The position numbers and the translations under genes are program-made. Below are positions 10,950 to 21,787 of a stretch of 64,000 bases of DNA, one piece after another. Source of the stretch: Bartonella harrusi (lineage in GTDB: Bacteria; Pseudomonadota; Alphaproteobacteria; Rhizobiales; Rhizobiaceae). The stretch spans positions 620,001 through 684,000 of the forward strand of contig NZ_CP101114.1 of the NCBI RefSeq assembly GCF_024297065.1. The letters are read 5' to 3'. Each line of letters starts with the position of its first letter. The first letter of the stretch is position 1. Below the pieces are notes generated by a model that saw nothing but the letters and a program-made list of their open reading frames with translations, searched no databases and was not told the origin of the DNA.

Positions 10950-11489
10950 ATGGCACAGAAAGAGCGTGATGAGCGTGAGAATGAATTTGTCGATAGACTT
11001 GTTCATATCAATCGTGTTGCTAAAGTTGTAAAGGGTGGTCGCCGTTTTGGTTTTGCTGCTCTTGTTGTTGTTGGAGATCAAAAAGGTCGTGTAGGTTTTG
11101 GCCATGGTAAAGCGCGTGAAGTGCCAGAGGCAGTTCGTAAGGCTACAGAAGCGGCAAGGCGTGGAATGATTTATGTCCCTCTACGGTCTGGACGGACATT
11201 ACATCATGATCTTGAGGGGCGTCATGGAGCAGGTCGTGTTTTATTACGTTCAGCTTCTGCTGGTACTGGTATTATTGCTGGTGGGCCAATACGCGCTATT
11301 TTTGAAACTCTTGGTATGCAGGATGTTGTTGCAAAATCACTCGGTTCGTCGAATCCATATAACATGGTGCGTGCGACGTTTGATGCGTTGAAGAATCAAA
11401 TGCATCCTAGAGACATTGCTGCCCAACGTGGTATCAAATATTCGACTTTACAAGCGCGGCGTCGTCATTTAGTTGACGGGGAAGGTTAG
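10950..11489 (+). CDS. rpsE: 30S ribosomal protein S5
   Basis: Small-subunit protein important for decoding accuracy. It has 179 residues: the N-terminal dsRBD-like S5 domain with [19 protein letters not shown] and [20 protein letters not shown], then the C-terminal domain [11 protein letters not shown]. The ATG has AAAGGAATGAGGA upstream. Positions linked to spectinomycin resistance look unremarkable, but no comparison was run. Confidence 0.96.
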   Translation: MAQKERDERENEFVDRLVHINRVAKVVKGGRRFGFAALVVVGDQKGRVGFGHGKAREVPEAVRKATEAARRGMIYVPLRSGRTLHHDLEGRHGAGRVLLRSASAGTGIIAGGPIRAIFETLGMQDVVAKSLGSSNPYNMVRATFDALKNQMHPRDIAAQRGIKYSTLQARRRHLVDGEG

Positions 11490-11520
11490 TTTCTGAGATT
11501 ATCAGAAAAGGAATTAGGAA

Positions 11521-11727
11521 ATGGTTCAGAAAAAATCTCAGAGTGGTAAAACTGTGACGATAGAACAAATTGGAAGCCCAATTCGGAATCCACAGATTCA
11601 GCGTGCAACCTTGAAGGGGCTCGGATTAAATAAAATGCATCGGCGGCGTGTTTTAGAAGATACCCTTTGTGTGCGGGGGATGATTGCTAAGGTTAGCCAT
11701 CTTGTTCGTGTTATAGATGAAGGTTAA
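11521..11727 (+). CDS. rpmD: 50S ribosomal protein L30
   Basis: Small large-subunit protein. It has 68 residues, slightly longer than the roughly 60 of E. coli, with an added lysine- and serine-rich N-terminus. The core [20 protein letters not shown] and the C-terminal [14 protein letters not shown] match the family. Preceded by AAAGGAATTAGGAA. Confidence 0.94.
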   Translation: MVQKKSQSGKTVTIEQIGSPIRNPQIQRATLKGLGLNKMHRRRVLEDTLCVRGMIAKVSHLVRVIDEG

Positions 11728-11747
11728 AGGTTGCGGGAGTATAAGAT

Positions 11748-12227
11748 ATGAGACTCAATGAGCTGCGTGATCGCGAAGGTGCAACAAGAAATCGTAAACG
11801 TGTTGGGCGTGGTGTTGGTTCTGGTACCGGCAAAACGGGTGGGCGTGGTGTAAAAGGACAAAAATCACGTTCTGGTGTTTCGCTTAATGGTTTTGAAGGT
11901 GGGCAAATGCCCATTTATCGTCGTTTACCAAAGCGTGGATTTAGAAACTTCTTTGCTAAAACGTATAATGAAGTTTCTCTAGGACGTATTCAGTTGGCAA
12001 TTGATACAGGTAAGTTGGATATTGAAAAGCCTATTGATATTGTTTCTTTGAAAGAAGCTGGTATTGTTCGTCGTGTGAAGGATGGGGTACGTCTCCTTTC
12101 TGATGGTGAGTTGAGAGCAAAAGTTATCGTTCATGTTTCTGGTGCTTCTGAGGCTGCTCGTGTTAAGGTTGAAAAAGCTGGTGGGCAAGTTATTCTTCCT
12201 GAAGTTGTTCCAGTAAGCTCATTTTGA
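11748..12227 (+). CDS. rplO: 50S ribosomal protein L15
   Basis: Late-assembly protein of the large subunit. It has 159 residues with the basic, glycine-rich N-terminal extension ([18 protein letters not shown]) and the [17 protein letters not shown] motif. The C-terminal domain ends in [11 protein letters not shown]. It is followed by a 155-bp gap before secY. Confidence 0.97.
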   Translation: MRLNELRDREGATRNRKRVGRGVGSGTGKTGGRGVKGQKSRSGVSLNGFEGGQMPIYRRLPKRGFRNFFAKTYNEVSLGRIQLAIDTGKLDIEKPIDIVSLKEAGIVRRVKDGVRLLSDGELRAKVIVHVSGASEAARVKVEKAGGQVILPEVVPVSSF

Positions 12228-12382
12228 TGTAAATGATATTCTAGGGAAGTTTAGGTACTTCATTGAGGGTGCCTTTTAGGAAAAATTATTTAATTTTTAT
12301 ATTTGTTTATGTGTGACAATATAAATTTTAAGGGTTATACTTCTGTGACTTAGAGAACTGGAGTATAAATAGGAGACGTTTT

Positions 12383-13729
12383 ATGGCATCAGCGGCAGAG
12401 CAATTTGCTTCCAATGTGAGCTTTGGTACCTTTGCGCGTGCAACTGAATTGAAAAAGCGCATTTGGTTTACTTTAGCAGCACTTCTTGTCTATCGCTTTG
12501 GTACTTATATCTCTCTTCCTGGTGTCAATATTGATTCTTTACGGCAGACATTTGAACATCATGCATCTGGTGTTTTGGGATTGTTTAATATGTTTGCGGG
12601 AGGTGCTGTTGGGCGTATGGCAATTTTTGCATTGGGTATAATGCCTTATATATCAGCTTCCATTATTGTGCAGTTATTAACTTCAGTGATTCCTTCCTTA
12701 GAAGCTCTCAAAAAAGAGGGGGAACTTGGCCGTAAAATTATTAACCAGTATACGCGTTATGTGACGGTAATTTTAGCGATTTTGCAAGCATTTGGTATTG
12801 CTGTTGCTCTTGAAACTGGGATAGGAACAGGACTCCAAATTGTTGTCGATCCCGGTCTTATTTTTCGTATTTCTTCTGTTATTACCCTTGTTGGTGGAAC
12901 AATGTTTCTCATGTGGCTTGGTGAGCAGATTACTTCACGTGGTGTTGGTAATGGGGTGTCCCTTATTATTTTTACAGGTATTGTTGCTAATCTTCCTTCC
13001 ACTTTTGCCCAACTGTTGACTGCCCATAGTCAGGCTGATTTGTCAACTTTTTTGCTGATAGGAATTGTTCTTATCGCGGTTTCTGTTATTGGAGTTATTG
13101 TTTTTGTAGAGCGTGCACAACGACGGATTCTTATTCAGTACCCCAAACGTCAGGTTGGCAATCAAATTTTTCAAGGTGATATGTCGCATCTGCCTTTAAA
13201 ATTGAATACCGCTGGTGTTATTCCACCCATTTTTGCTTCATCTTTATTATTGCTGCCTGCGACTATTAATAATTTTTCTGATAAAATGCCCCAATGGATG
13301 CAGGCTATTTCTTATTCTCTTAGCCATGGGCAACCACTTTATATGATTGTTTATGCATTTTTGATGGCGTTTTTTTGCTTTTTTTATACGGCGATTGTAT
13401 TTAATCCAAGTGATACAGCAGACCAGTTAAAAAAACATTCTGGTTTTATTCCGGGCGTTCGTCCTGGTGAGCGTACGGCTGAATATATTGATTATGTTTT
13501 GACACGTATTACTGTTGTCGGGGCGATGTATATTATTTTGGTCTGTTTATTGCCTGAATTTATGATATCTGCGTTACAGGTTCCTTTTTATCTTGGAGGA
13601 ACGTCTTTGTTGATTGTTGTTACAGTTACACTTGATACAGTTGCTCAAATTCAAGGACATCTTGTTGCTCATCAATACGAAGGTTTGATTAAAAAATCAA
13701 AACTTCGTGGAGGTAGAAGGAATCGATGA
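12383..13729 (+). CDS. secY: Preprotein translocase channel subunit SecY
   Basis: Inner-membrane channel of the Sec system. It has 448 residues with the ten hydrophobic segments expected. Family motifs include [11 protein letters not shown], the plug and TM2 region, GNGVSLIIF (TM4-5 area) and [18 protein letters not shown] before TM9. The ATG has AATAGGAGACG upstream. Its stop overlaps the adk start by four bases (ATGA). The 155-bp upstream gap is AT-rich and may carry an internal promoter. Confidence 0.97.
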   Translation: MASAAEQFASNVSFGTFARATELKKRIWFTLAALLVYRFGTYISLPGVNIDSLRQTFEHHASGVLGLFNMFAGGAVGRMAIFALGIMPYISASIIVQLLTSVIPSLEALKKEGELGRKIINQYTRYVTVILAILQAFGIAVALETGIGTGLQIVVDPGLIFRISSVITLVGGTMFLMWLGEQITSRGVGNGVSLIIFTGIVANLPSTFAQLLTAHSQADLSTFLLIGIVLIAVSVIGVIVFVERAQRRILIQYPKRQVGNQIFQGDMSHLPLKLNTAGVIPPIFASSLLLLPATINNFSDKMPQWMQAISYSLSHGQPLYMIVYAFLMAFFCFFYTAIVFNPSDTADQLKKHSGFIPGVRPGERTAEYIDYVLTRITVVGAMYIILVCLLPEFMISALQVPFYLGGTSLLIVVTVTLDTVAQIQGHLVAHQYEGLIKKSKLRGGRRNR

Positions 13730-14304
13730 GAGTTATTCTTTTAGGACCTCCAGGGGCTGGAAAAGGTACACAAGCTAAAATGTTAACGGAGAGGTATAAT
13801 ATCCCTCAGTTATCAACAGGCGATATGTTGCGTGAAGTGATTGCCAAAGAGACAGAGATTGGAAAAAAAGCCAAAGCTGTTATGTGTTCTGGTGCTTTGG
13901 TTTCTGATAACATTGTTAATCAAATTGTATCAGATCGAATTGATGAAAGTGATTGTGTAAACGGTTTTGTTTTGGATGGATATCCGCGGACGGTAGGACA
14001 GGCAGAATCATTGCAAAAGATTTTGCAGTCAAAAAATATGCGGCTTGATGCTGTTATTGAGTTGAGGGTTGATGAAGATGCGCTGATTGAGAGAATGAAG
14101 AGGCGTGTTGAAGAGACAATCGCTGCTGGTGAGCAGGTTCGTTTAGATGATAATTCTGTTGCATTTGCGAAGCGGTTAGTAGAATATCGTGAAAAAACAG
14201 CTCCTCTCTCAAAATTTTATTCGGAAAGAGGGTTATTAAAGGTCATTGATGGGATGATTGGTATTGATGAAGTGTCACGTGTGATTAGAGAGTTTCTTCA
14301 ATAA
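13726..14304 (+). CDS. adk: Adenylate kinase (short-lid type)
   Basis: Cytoplasmic enzyme interconverting ATP plus AMP and two ADP. It has 192 residues. The P-loop [10 protein letters not shown] is at residues 7-16; [11 protein letters not shown] and [11 protein letters not shown] are the AMP-binding motifs. The region [20 protein letters not shown] shows a shortened lid without zinc-binding cysteines, as is common in alphaproteobacteria. It is coupled to secY by an ATGA overlap. A 178-bp gap before rpsM is a likely site for a promoter of the last gene block, with a TTGACT at 14333 but no clean -10. Confidence 0.96.
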   Translation: MRVILLGPPGAGKGTQAKMLTERYNIPQLSTGDMLREVIAKETEIGKKAKAVMCSGALVSDNIVNQIVSDRIDESDCVNGFVLDGYPRTVGQAESLQKILQSKNMRLDAVIELRVDEDALIERMKRRVEETIAAGEQVRLDDNSVAFAKRLVEYREKTAPLSKFYSERGLLKVIDGMIGIDEVSRVIREFLQ

Positions 14305-14482
14305 CATTTTTTTTAGAAATAAATGAAAAGTGTTGACTTTTTTTGTAATATCTATCAAAAGAATTCCAATCTATTTCGGTAAGGTATTAAGATTCGGTGT
14401 ATATTTGTGTCGGATCATGTTTTTCTGTAAAATGCATCGTGTATTTTGCGGCTAATGTCAATATAAATCAAGGAGAGTAGGC

Positions 14483-14851
14483 GTGGCTCGTATTGCTGGC
14501 GTCAATATCCCGACAAATAAGCGTGTTATCGTTGCGCTTCAGTATATTCATGGGATTGGACCAAAATTTGCTCAAGAAATTACTAAAAAAGTTGGTATTC
14601 CCATAGGGCGTCGTGTTCATGAACTTTCTGATGCTGAGGTATTGCAAATCCGTGAGGCGATAGATCAAGGTTATCAAGTTGAAGGTGACCTTCGGCGTGA
14701 AGTTGCTATGAATGTTAAACGTTTGATGGACCTTGGTTGTTATCGTGGTTTGCGTCATCGTCGTTCGTTGCCTGTTCGTGGACAGCGTACGCATACAAAT
14801 GCGCGTACTCGTAAGGGGCCAGCTAAAGCAATCGCTGGTAAGAAAAAGTAA
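14483..14851 (+). CDS. rpsM: 30S ribosomal protein S13
   Basis: Head protein forming intersubunit bridges B1a and B1b. It has 122 residues, begins at GTG with AAGGAGAGTAG upstream, and reads as [13 protein letters not shown]. The C-terminal RNA-binding tail [15 protein letters not shown] is intact. It starts the alpha-operon type block rpsM-rpsK-rpoA-rplQ. Confidence 0.96.
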   Translation: MARIAGVNIPTNKRVIVALQYIHGIGPKFAQEITKKVGIPIGRRVHELSDAEVLQIREAIDQGYQVEGDLRREVAMNVKRLMDLGCYRGLRHRRSLPVRGQRTHTNARTRKGPAKAIAGKKK

Positions 14852-14977
14852 CAGTCTTTTAGAAAAAAAGGTTTGTTTTTTAAAGTGTTTTGTTTCTTGT
14901 TTGTTCATTTTTAATGAGAACAAGGAAGGTGGAGCTGCTGGTGTTACGGCAGTGAAGAGATCGTTGAAAGGAAGATT

Positions 14978-15367
14978 ATGGCCAAGGAAGCCACACGTGT
15001 TCGTCGTCGCGAGCGTAAAAATATTTCATCAGGTGTTGTTCATATCAACTCAACATTCAACAATACAATGATTACTATTACGGATGCGCAGGGAAATACG
15101 ATTACGTGGTCGTCTGCTGGTGCTCAGGGGTTTAAGGGATCACGTAAATCTACACCCTTTGCAGCGCAAGTCGCTGCAGAAGATTGTGCTAGAAAAGCAC
15201 AAGAGCATGGTATGCGTTCGTTGGAGGTTGAAGTTTGTGGTCCTGGGGCGGGTCGTGAGTCTGCTTTGCGTGCCTTGCAAGCTGTTGGTTTTGTCATTAC
15301 TTCTATTCGTGATGTAACACCAATTCCTCATAATGGATGTCGTCCACGAAAAAGACGGCGTGTTTAA
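14978..15367 (+). CDS. rpsK: 30S ribosomal protein S11
   Basis: Platform protein of the small subunit. It has 129 residues, the standard length. [35 protein letters not shown] and the C-terminal [18 protein letters not shown] are diagnostic. The ATG has GAAAGGAAGATT upstream. It lies between rpsM and rpoA. Confidence 0.97.
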   Translation: MAKEATRVRRRERKNISSGVVHINSTFNNTMITITDAQGNTITWSSAGAQGFKGSRKSTPFAAQVAAEDCARKAQEHGMRSLEVEVCGPGAGRESALRALQAVGFVITSIRDVTPIPHNGCRPRKRRRV

Positions 15368-15461
15368 TTGGGTATTGTTTTTTGTTGTCAGGGAATCCTC
15401 TGATGTTCACATTGGTCGTTACGATTGAATGGTAGCGGAACTAAAGAACGGGAATGAAAAT

Positions 15462-16475
15462 ATGATCCAGAAAAACTGGCAGGAACTGATTAAACCCAGT
15501 AAGGTTGAGTTTGCTGCGCATGATAATCCAAATGTTTTGAGCGTGATTGCAGAGCCTCTTGAACGTGGCTTTGGCTTAACGTTGGGGAATGCACTTCGGC
15601 GTGTGTTGTTGTCATCACTTCGCGGTGCCGCAATTACCGCTGTACAGATTGATGGTGTGCTACACGAATTTTCATCGATTCCGGGCGTTCGTGAGGATGT
15701 TACAGATATTATTCTTAATATCAAAGAGATTGCACTTCGTATGGAAGAAGAGGGGCCTAAGCGTGTCGTTGTTTGTAAAGAAGGTCCCGGTGTTGTAAAA
15801 GCTGGAGATATCAATACTGTTGGAGATATGGAGATACTGAATCCAGAGCATATTATTTGTACCCTTGATGAAGATGCTGAGATTCGTATGGAATTTATTG
15901 TTAATACAGGAAAAGGCTATGTTCCATCTGATCGCAATTGTGTTGATGATGCGCGAATAGGTCTTATTCCGGTTGATAGTCTTTATTCACCAATTCGTAA
16001 AGTCTCCTATAAAGTGGAAAATACGCGTGAAGGTCAGGTTTTGGATTATGATAAATTAACGCTTACGATTGAAACAAACGGTGCTGTAAATGGTGAGGAT
16101 GCTGTTGCTTTTGCTGCACGTATTCTTCAGGATCAATTGTCGTTTTTTGTCAATTTTGAGGAGCCGCAAAAGCAAGTTGTTGAAGAGCCTGATCCAGAGC
16201 TTTCTTTTAATCCCGCGCTTCTCAAGAAAGTGGATGAATTAGAACTTTCGGTCCGATCGGCAAATTGTCTTAAGAATGATAATATTGTCTATATTGGTGA
16301 TCTTATTCAAAAAACAGAAGCTGAGATGTTGCGAACGCCGAATTTTGGACGAAAGTCGTTAAATGAGATTAAAGAAGTTTTGGCATGTATGGGGTTACAT
16401 CTTGGTATGGAAATTTCTGCATGGCCACCTGAAAACATTGATGATCTTGCTAAACGTTATGAAGATCAGTATTAA
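15462..16475 (+). CDS. rpoA: RNA polymerase alpha subunit
   Basis: Assembly platform and upstream-element-binding subunit of RNA polymerase. It has 337 residues from the ATG at 15462, which gives the alphaproteobacterial N-terminus [17 protein letters not shown]; an in-frame ATG at 15429 would add eleven unconserved residues. The N-terminal dimerisation domain carries [20 protein letters not shown]; the C-terminal domain carries [20 protein letters not shown] and [15 protein letters not shown]. It sits between rpsK and rplQ as in most proteobacteria. Confidence 0.97.
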   Translation: MIQKNWQELIKPSKVEFAAHDNPNVLSVIAEPLERGFGLTLGNALRRVLLSSLRGAAITAVQIDGVLHEFSSIPGVREDVTDIILNIKEIALRMEEEGPKRVVVCKEGPGVVKAGDINTVGDMEILNPEHIICTLDEDAEIRMEFIVNTGKGYVPSDRNCVDDARIGLIPVDSLYSPIRKVSYKVENTREGQVLDYDKLTLTIETNGAVNGEDAVAFAARILQDQLSFFVNFEEPQKQVVEEPDPELSFNPALLKKVDELELSVRSANCLKNDNIVYIGDLIQKTEAEMLRTPNFGRKSLNEIKEVLACMGLHLGMEISAWPPENIDDLAKRYEDQY

Positions 16476-16500
16476 AATTTAGAATTTAAGGAGATAATTC

Positions 16501-16929
16501 ATGCGCCATAGTAAGTCAGGTCGCAAATTGAACCGGACTGCCAGTCACCGTAAAGCGATGTTTGCTAATATGGCGGTTTCATTGATTGAGCATGAGCAAA
16601 TTGTGACGACTCTACCAAAAGCTAGAGAAATTCGTCCTATTGTTGAGAAGCTTGTTACACTCGGTAAGCGTGGAGGGTTGCATGCACGTCGGCAAGCAAT
16701 TGCAGCACTTCGTGATACGGGAAAAGTCGCAAAGCTATTTGATACGCTTGCACCGCGTTATGCATCACGTAATGGTGGGTATTTGCGTATTATGAAAGCG
16801 GGATTTCGTACCGGTGATAATGCTCCTATGGCTGTTATAGAGTTTGTTGATCGTGATATTGATGCGAAGGGTGCGGTAGACCGTGCACGTACGGAAGATG
16901 TTGTAAATGAAAAAGAAGCTTCTTCATGA
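16501..16929 (+). CDS. rplQ: 50S ribosomal protein L17
   Basis: Large-subunit protein near the tunnel exit. It has 142 residues beginning [20 protein letters not shown], with an acidic C-terminal extension common in Rhizobiales. AAGGAGATAATTC precedes the ATG. It is the last gene of the superoperon and is followed by an intrinsic terminator. Confidence 0.97.
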   Translation: MRHSKSGRKLNRTASHRKAMFANMAVSLIEHEQIVTTLPKAREIRPIVEKLVTLGKRGGLHARRQAIAALRDTGKVAKLFDTLAPRYASRNGGYLRIMKAGFRTGDNAPMAVIEFVDRDIDAKGAVDRARTEDVVNEKEASS

Positions 16930-16965
16930 AGTTAAAGTGTTTCCTTTTTATTGCGTTTTAAAGAG

Positions 16966-16990
16966 CCGCCTTTTCAAGGCGGTTTTTTTT
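16966..16990 (+). terminator. Rho-independent terminator of the ribosomal superoperon
   Basis: A 7-bp GC-rich stem (CCGCCTT with AAGGCGG) and a three-base loop are followed directly by eight T. It lies 37 bp after the rplQ stop, on the strand of the operon. This is the clearest intrinsic terminator in the first half of the window. Confidence 0.9.
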
Positions 16991-17201
16991 ATTAGTCTTT
17001 TTGAAGAATTTTTACTTAAAACTAGCTATGGTAAAAAGATTATAAAAGTTTGAATTATTTTATTTTTATAATATTTTTTGTTCAAATGGTTGTTTTTTTT
17101 CTTCATTATAAATATTAATAAAAGCTGTTCGTTTATGGAGGATGAGAGGGGCTCTTATCTTATTAATATTAAAGAATGGATGGGGTTTTTAGGAGTAGAT
17201 T

Positions 17202-18596
17202 ATGAGATATTTTCTCTTAGTAGGGCTTTTTTTTGTTATTATGACACAGATGTCCTTTCATTATGCGTGTGCTCAAATTCCGAAAACACAAGAAGAAATG
17301 ACTCTTTCATTTGCTCCTCTCGTTAAAAGGACGACTCCTTCGGTTGTGAATATTTATGCAGCACGGCAAATTAGAGCGCGTTCTCCTTTTGAAGGAGATC
17401 CATTTTTTGAGCAATTTTTTGGTCGTTTCCAAAATAATCGCCCCTTACGAAGACAATCATCATTAGGATCAGGGGTGATTGTTGATCCACGTGGTTTAAT
17501 TGTTACCAATTATCACGTTATTAAGGATGCAGATGAAATTAAAGTTGCTCTTTCTGATGGACGTGAATTTGAAAGTAAAGTGAAGCTAAGAGATGAGGAG
17601 ACAGATATTGCTGTTCTTGAAATTGATGCAAAGGGTGCTCAGTTTCCTATTCTTCCTTTAGGAGATTCGGACGCAGTTGAGGTTGGTGATCTTGTCTTAG
17701 CGATTGGTAATCCTTTTGGAGTTGGTCAAACAGTTACAAGTGGTATTGTTTCAGCGCAGGCACGTACACGTGTTGGTATTTCTGATTTTGACTTTTTTAT
17801 TCAAACAGATGCTGCCATTAATCCAGGAAATTCTGGTGGAGCTTTAATTGATATGAAGGGGCAACTCATTGGGATTAATACGGCTATTTATTCGCGCTCA
17901 GGTGGTTCCGTAGGGATTGGTTTCGCCATTCCATCAAATCTTGTAAAAGTAATGCTTGACACTGTTAAACGTGGTGGAAAATATTTTGTGCCCCCCTACA
18001 TTGGTGCATCTTTTCAAAATGTTACACCCGATATTGCGAGTGGTTTAGATTTAGAAAGCCCTTATGGTGCTCTTGTTATTGAGGTTATCGAAGATAGTCC
18101 TGCTGCTAAAGCTGGTTTAAAAGTAGGCGATGTCGTTTTGCGTGTGCAAGGGATGCGTATTGATAGTCCAGATGGTCTTGGATATCGTTTGATGACAGTT
18201 GGTATTGGGCACAGCCTTGTTTTAGAATATTTACGAAATGGAAAGTTGTTAAAGACACAAATAACCGTTTCCTCTATACCGGAATCGGCATTTTTAAAAT
18301 CTGAAAAAATCATTGGTGAGGGGCCTCTTGCTGGTGCTGAGGTTTTGAATTTAACACCGCAAAATAGTCGACGTTTTCATCTCCCAATATCTGCAAGGGG
18401 TGTTGTGATTACCAATCTTGATGAAATGAGCAATGCTGCGGGGATTTTTCGTCCCGGAGATATTTTGCGTGTTGTTAATGGCCATAAAATTCAGACAGTG
18501 AGTCAGTTAAAAAAGATTCTATTGCAAGGTCGCCCGCGTGTTTGGCAATTAGAATATGAACGTGATGGCATGTATATTCGCCAATTTATTCGTTGA
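17202..18596 (+). CDS. Periplasmic HtrA/Deg-family serine protease with two PDZ domains
   Basis: Envelope quality-control protease. It has 464 residues. The N-terminal 24 or so residues form a signal peptide (hydrophobic core LLVGLFFVIM, cleavage likely after YACA). The trypsin-like domain shows the catalytic histidine in VTNYHVIKD, the aspartate in TDIAVLE and the serine in NPGNSGGAL. Two PDZ regions follow (around YIGASFQNV...SPAAKAGLKVGDVV, and AAGIFRPGDILRVVNGH). The start has AGGAGTAGATT upstream. It ends in the next gene's TTG start (TTGA overlap). It is related to DegP/DegQ; the exact orthologue is not assignable here. Confidence 0.93.
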   Translation: MRYFLLVGLFFVIMTQMSFHYACAQIPKTQEEMTLSFAPLVKRTTPSVVNIYAARQIRARSPFEGDPFFEQFFGRFQNNRPLRRQSSLGSGVIVDPRGLIVTNYHVIKDADEIKVALSDGREFESKVKLRDEETDIAVLEIDAKGAQFPILPLGDSDAVEVGDLVLAIGNPFGVGQTVTSGIVSAQARTRVGISDFDFFIQTDAAINPGNSGGALIDMKGQLIGINTAIYSRSGGSVGIGFAIPSNLVKVMLDTVKRGGKYFVPPYIGASFQNVTPDIASGLDLESPYGALVIEVIEDSPAAKAGLKVGDVVLRVQGMRIDSPDGLGYRLMTVGIGHSLVLEYLRNGKLLKTQITVSSIPESAFLKSEKIIGEGPLAGAEVLNLTPQNSRRFHLPISARGVVITNLDEMSNAAGIFRPGDILRVVNGHKIQTVSQLKKILLQGRPRVWQLEYERDGMYIRQFIR

Positions 18597-19924
18597 GGTT
18601 TTTTTTGAATAAAGATTTTTTTACTTCGTTTTTTGATCTTCATATTAATAAAAATCGGCCGCTTGCAGAGAAAATGCGTCCTTGTTCTCTCAGTGATGTG
18701 ATGGGACAAGATCATTTAGTTGGAGAGGAAGGCATACTTTCACGCATGATAGCTGCAGGCTCCATTGGTTCAATGATTTTCTGGGGGCCTCCAGGAACAG
18801 GAAAAACAACGGTTGCGCGCTTGATAGCAGCTGAAACAGATTTTGCTTTTGAGCAAGTTTCTGCTATTTTTACTGGTATTTCTGAACTCAAAAAAATTTT
18901 TGAAGGTGCTCAGAGTCGTTTTATGTCTGGGTATCGAACACTTTTATTCGTTGATGAAATTCATCGATTTAATCGTGCACAGCAGGATAGTTTTCTTCCT
19001 GTTATGGAGGATGGAACTCTTATTCTTGTTGGAGCAACAACGGAAAATCCTTCCTTTGAACTTAATGCGGCCCTTCTTTCTCGTGCCCGTGTTTTAACAT
19101 TTCTTCCACATAATGATGAAAGTTTGCGCATGCTTTTGAAGCGTGCTGAAGAAGTGCAAGGAAAATTTCTTCCTTTAGATGATGATGCGAGAGATGTTTT
19201 AATTGGGATGTCTGATGGTGATGCGCGAGCAGCTTTAGCATTAGCAGAGGACGTTTGGTGTCATGCCCAACCAGGAGAGATCTTTGATGCTGTCTCTTTG
19301 CAAAAAATAATTCAACGTCGTGCTCCCATTTATGATAAAGGAAGAGAGGGACATTATAATCTTATTTCAGCGTTGCATAAATCTGTTCGTGGATCTGATC
19401 CTGATGCTGCGCTTTATTATTTGGCACGTATGTTTGATGCTGGAGAAGATCCTCTTTATATTGGACGAAGATTGGTTCGTATGGCTGTTGAAGATGTTGG
19501 TTTGGCAGATCCGCAAGCTCTTGTTATTTGTAATGCAGCAAAGGATGCTTATAATTATTTAGGATCACCAGAAGGAGAATTGGCTTTGGCGCAGGCATGT
19601 CTTTATGTTGCGACGGCACCAAAATCAAATGCAACATATCTCGCCTATAAGGCTGCTATGTCTTGTGCACGCAAAAATGGTTCTTTGCCTCCTCCTCAGC
19701 ATATCCTGAATGCGCCTACAAAATTTATGAAGGAAGAAGGGTATGGAGATGGTTATCGTTATGACCATGATGAGCCAAATGCTTTTTCAGGACAGGAATA
19801 TTTTCCTGAAAAACTTGGGCGCCAGATCTATTATCAACCACGAGAGCGTGGTTTCGAGCGCGAGATTATGAAGCGTCTTGCGTGGTGGAAGCAATTGCGT
19901 AAAAAACGGGCCAATCAAAAATGA
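18593..19924 (+). CDS. rarA: Replication-associated recombination protein A (AAA+ ATPase, RarA/MgsA)
   Basis: AAA+ ATPase acting at stalled replication forks, a relative of clamp-loader and RuvB-type proteins. It has up to 443 residues. Walker A GPPGTGKTT is near residue 65, Walker B LLFVDEIHRFN near 120, and sensor 1 region VGATTENPSFELN follows; the C-terminal tetramerisation region ends after RQIYYQPRERGFE. The start is uncertain: TTG at 18593 overlaps the protease stop, and another TTG lies at 18605; no ATG precedes the conserved RPLAEKMRP. Co-transcription with the upstream protease gene is likely. Confidence 0.93.
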   Translation: MRFFLNKDFFTSFFDLHINKNRPLAEKMRPCSLSDVMGQDHLVGEEGILSRMIAAGSIGSMIFWGPPGTGKTTVARLIAAETDFAFEQVSAIFTGISELKKIFEGAQSRFMSGYRTLLFVDEIHRFNRAQQDSFLPVMEDGTLILVGATTENPSFELNAALLSRARVLTFLPHNDESLRMLLKRAEEVQGKFLPLDDDARDVLIGMSDGDARAALALAEDVWCHAQPGEIFDAVSLQKIIQRRAPIYDKGREGHYNLISALHKSVRGSDPDAALYYLARMFDAGEDPLYIGRRLVRMAVEDVGLADPQALVICNAAKDAYNYLGSPEGELALAQACLYVATAPKSNATYLAYKAAMSCARKNGSLPPPQHILNAPTKFMKEEGYGDGYRYDHDEPNAFSGQEYFPEKLGRQIYYQPRERGFEREIMKRLAWWKQLRKKRANQK

Positions 19925-20538
19925 AATTTTTATTAAGACAACATTTTTTGTTGGCTTTAAGCTTATTTTACATCAATTATGTGATTTATCATCCTCTATT
20001 AATGGGTCTCAATCATGTCGTAAACGATTGTTATTGCTGCAAGATGCGAGGCTCTTTTGTCTTAAAATTGAGATATGCTTAAAACGTAAATTAAAAATAT
20101 TGATTTCGCTTTAATTCTCTGGTTATTTTATCTTTATGGTTTCAGTTGTATATTATATCGTGCCGTTTTGATTGGTGATTGATTTTTTATCAATCGTAAG
20201 AAATTGATTAAAAGCGAGAGTTTTTTCAGTGTGTCCTAAGAAGTATGAGTGGGGCTGTATCTTGAGGTTTGTGTTGAAATTTACATTGTTTCTTTTCTAG
20301 AGGAGAGCTATAACTGTACTCGGTTTTTCCTTTATAGAGGGATGTTTTGAGGAGTATATTAGTGCTATAAGAGAAGGCGTATTGCTTCTTTATTTTAGAG
20401 TAACGGTGTATTTAAGATGCAATATGAGGAAAAGAATGGAAATAGTTTGTGAAAATCTAAACTCAAGACTTTAGTTAAGCTAAAATAACAGTGTACAACT
20501 CGGTATTGGATTATTGTGAATCGATCAAGGATATTATC
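19925..20538. other. Non-coding stretch upstream of recA
   Basis: About 610 bp of AT-rich sequence between rarA and recA. I find no reading frame with family resemblance and no RNA gene. I looked for the alphaproteobacterial SOS operator (GTTC-N7-GTTC or its reverse complement) and did not see one, so SOS control of recA is not supported from this sequence. Confidence 0.5.
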
Positions 20539-21582
20539 GTGGATAAAGCAAAGGCTCTCGATGCAGCTCTCTCTCAAATTGAACGTTCTTTCGGTAAAGG
20601 CTCTATTATGCGTCTTGGGCAAAAAGAGCAAGTCGTTGAAATTGAGACGATTCCAACGGGTTCACTCTCTTTAGATATTGCTTTGGGGGTTGGTGGATTG
20701 CCTAAGGGGCGTATTGTTGAGATTTATGGACCAGAAAGTTCTGGAAAAACAACATTAGCCCTTCATGCTATTGCTGAGGCACAAAAAATTGGTGGAGTTT
20801 GTGCTTTTATTGATGCCGAGCATGCTCTTGATCCTATTTATGCGCGTAAGCTTGGTGTTGATTTAGAGAATTTGTTTATCTCTCAGCCGGATACTGGTGA
20901 GCAGGCATTGGAAATTACAGAAACATTGGTTCGTTCTGGTGCTGTTGATGTGCTTGTTGTTGATTCCGTAGCTGCTTTGACACCGCGCGCGGAAATTGAT
21001 GGTGAAATGGGTGATGCTTTACCTGGATTGCAGGCACGGTTAATGAGTAAAGCATTGCGAAAATTAACAGCAGCAATTTTTCGCTCTAACTGTATGGTTG
21101 TCTTTATTAATCAAATTCGCATGAAAATCGGTGTGATGTTTGGTTCTCCTGAAACGACAACAGGCGGAAACGCTTTAAAGTTTTATGCTTCTGTTCGTTT
21201 AGATATTCGTCGCATTGGATCTATTAAAGATAGGGATGCAATCGTTGGTAATCAGACGCGTGTTAAAGTGGTGAAGAATAAACTAGCACCTCCATTTAAA
21301 CAGGTTGAGTTTGACATCATTTATGGTGAAGGCATTTCCAAAGTAGGTGAATTGATCGATTTGGGTGTTAAAGTTGGCATTGTGGAAAAATCTGGAGCAT
21401 GGTTTTCTTATAATTCTCAGCGTTTAGGACAGGGGCGTGAGAATGCAAAGCAGTTTTTGCGTGAACATGCGGAAGTAGCTACAGAGATTGAAGCCGCTTT
21501 GCGGCAAAATGCTGGTTTGATTGCAATTGAGTTGCTAGAGAATGCGGGGTCAGAAAATACAGAAGGTGATGAAACGATATGA
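20539..21582 (+). CDS. recA: Recombinase RecA
   Basis: ATP-dependent strand-exchange protein and SOS co-protease. It has 347 residues from GTG at 20539, which has AAGGA nine bases upstream and gives the family N-terminus (V/M)[18 protein letters not shown]; a longer in-frame reading from 20491 adds 16 unconserved residues. Walker A is GPESSGKTT, Walker [16 protein letters not shown] ([11 protein letters not shown]), loop L2 region [18 protein letters not shown], and the C-terminus is acidic ([10 protein letters not shown]). Confidence 0.97.
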   Translation: MDKAKALDAALSQIERSFGKGSIMRLGQKEQVVEIETIPTGSLSLDIALGVGGLPKGRIVEIYGPESSGKTTLALHAIAEAQKIGGVCAFIDAEHALDPIYARKLGVDLENLFISQPDTGEQALEITETLVRSGAVDVLVVDSVAALTPRAEIDGEMGDALPGLQARLMSKALRKLTAAIFRSNCMVVFINQIRMKIGVMFGSPETTTGGNALKFYASVRLDIRRIGSIKDRDAIVGNQTRVKVVKNKLAPPFKQVEFDIIYGEGISKVGELIDLGVKVGIVEKSGAWFSYNSQRLGQGRENAKQFLREHAEVATEIEAALRQNAGLIAIELLENAGSENTEGDETI

Positions 21583-21787
21583 TCGAGTGTTTTTGCCACA
21601 GCAATTCATTCATGTGAGATCGTTCTGTTTTTATTTAAAAATTTGAAGTATTGAAATCGTTTATTTTTCGATTTTTTTTGAAAAAAATTCTACTTTTTGA
21701 TTAAATTGATTCTATGCATTTAGCAAAGAGGATGTTTAATGGGAGAAATTTTTTTATGATTTTGCGCTGTATTCTACAGGTATTAAT

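Noticed and set aside
20200..20538. SOS operator upstream of recA, and upstream of uvrA/ssb
   Set aside because: No GTTC-N7-GTTC or reverse complement was found in these regions by eye; claiming one would be forcing it.
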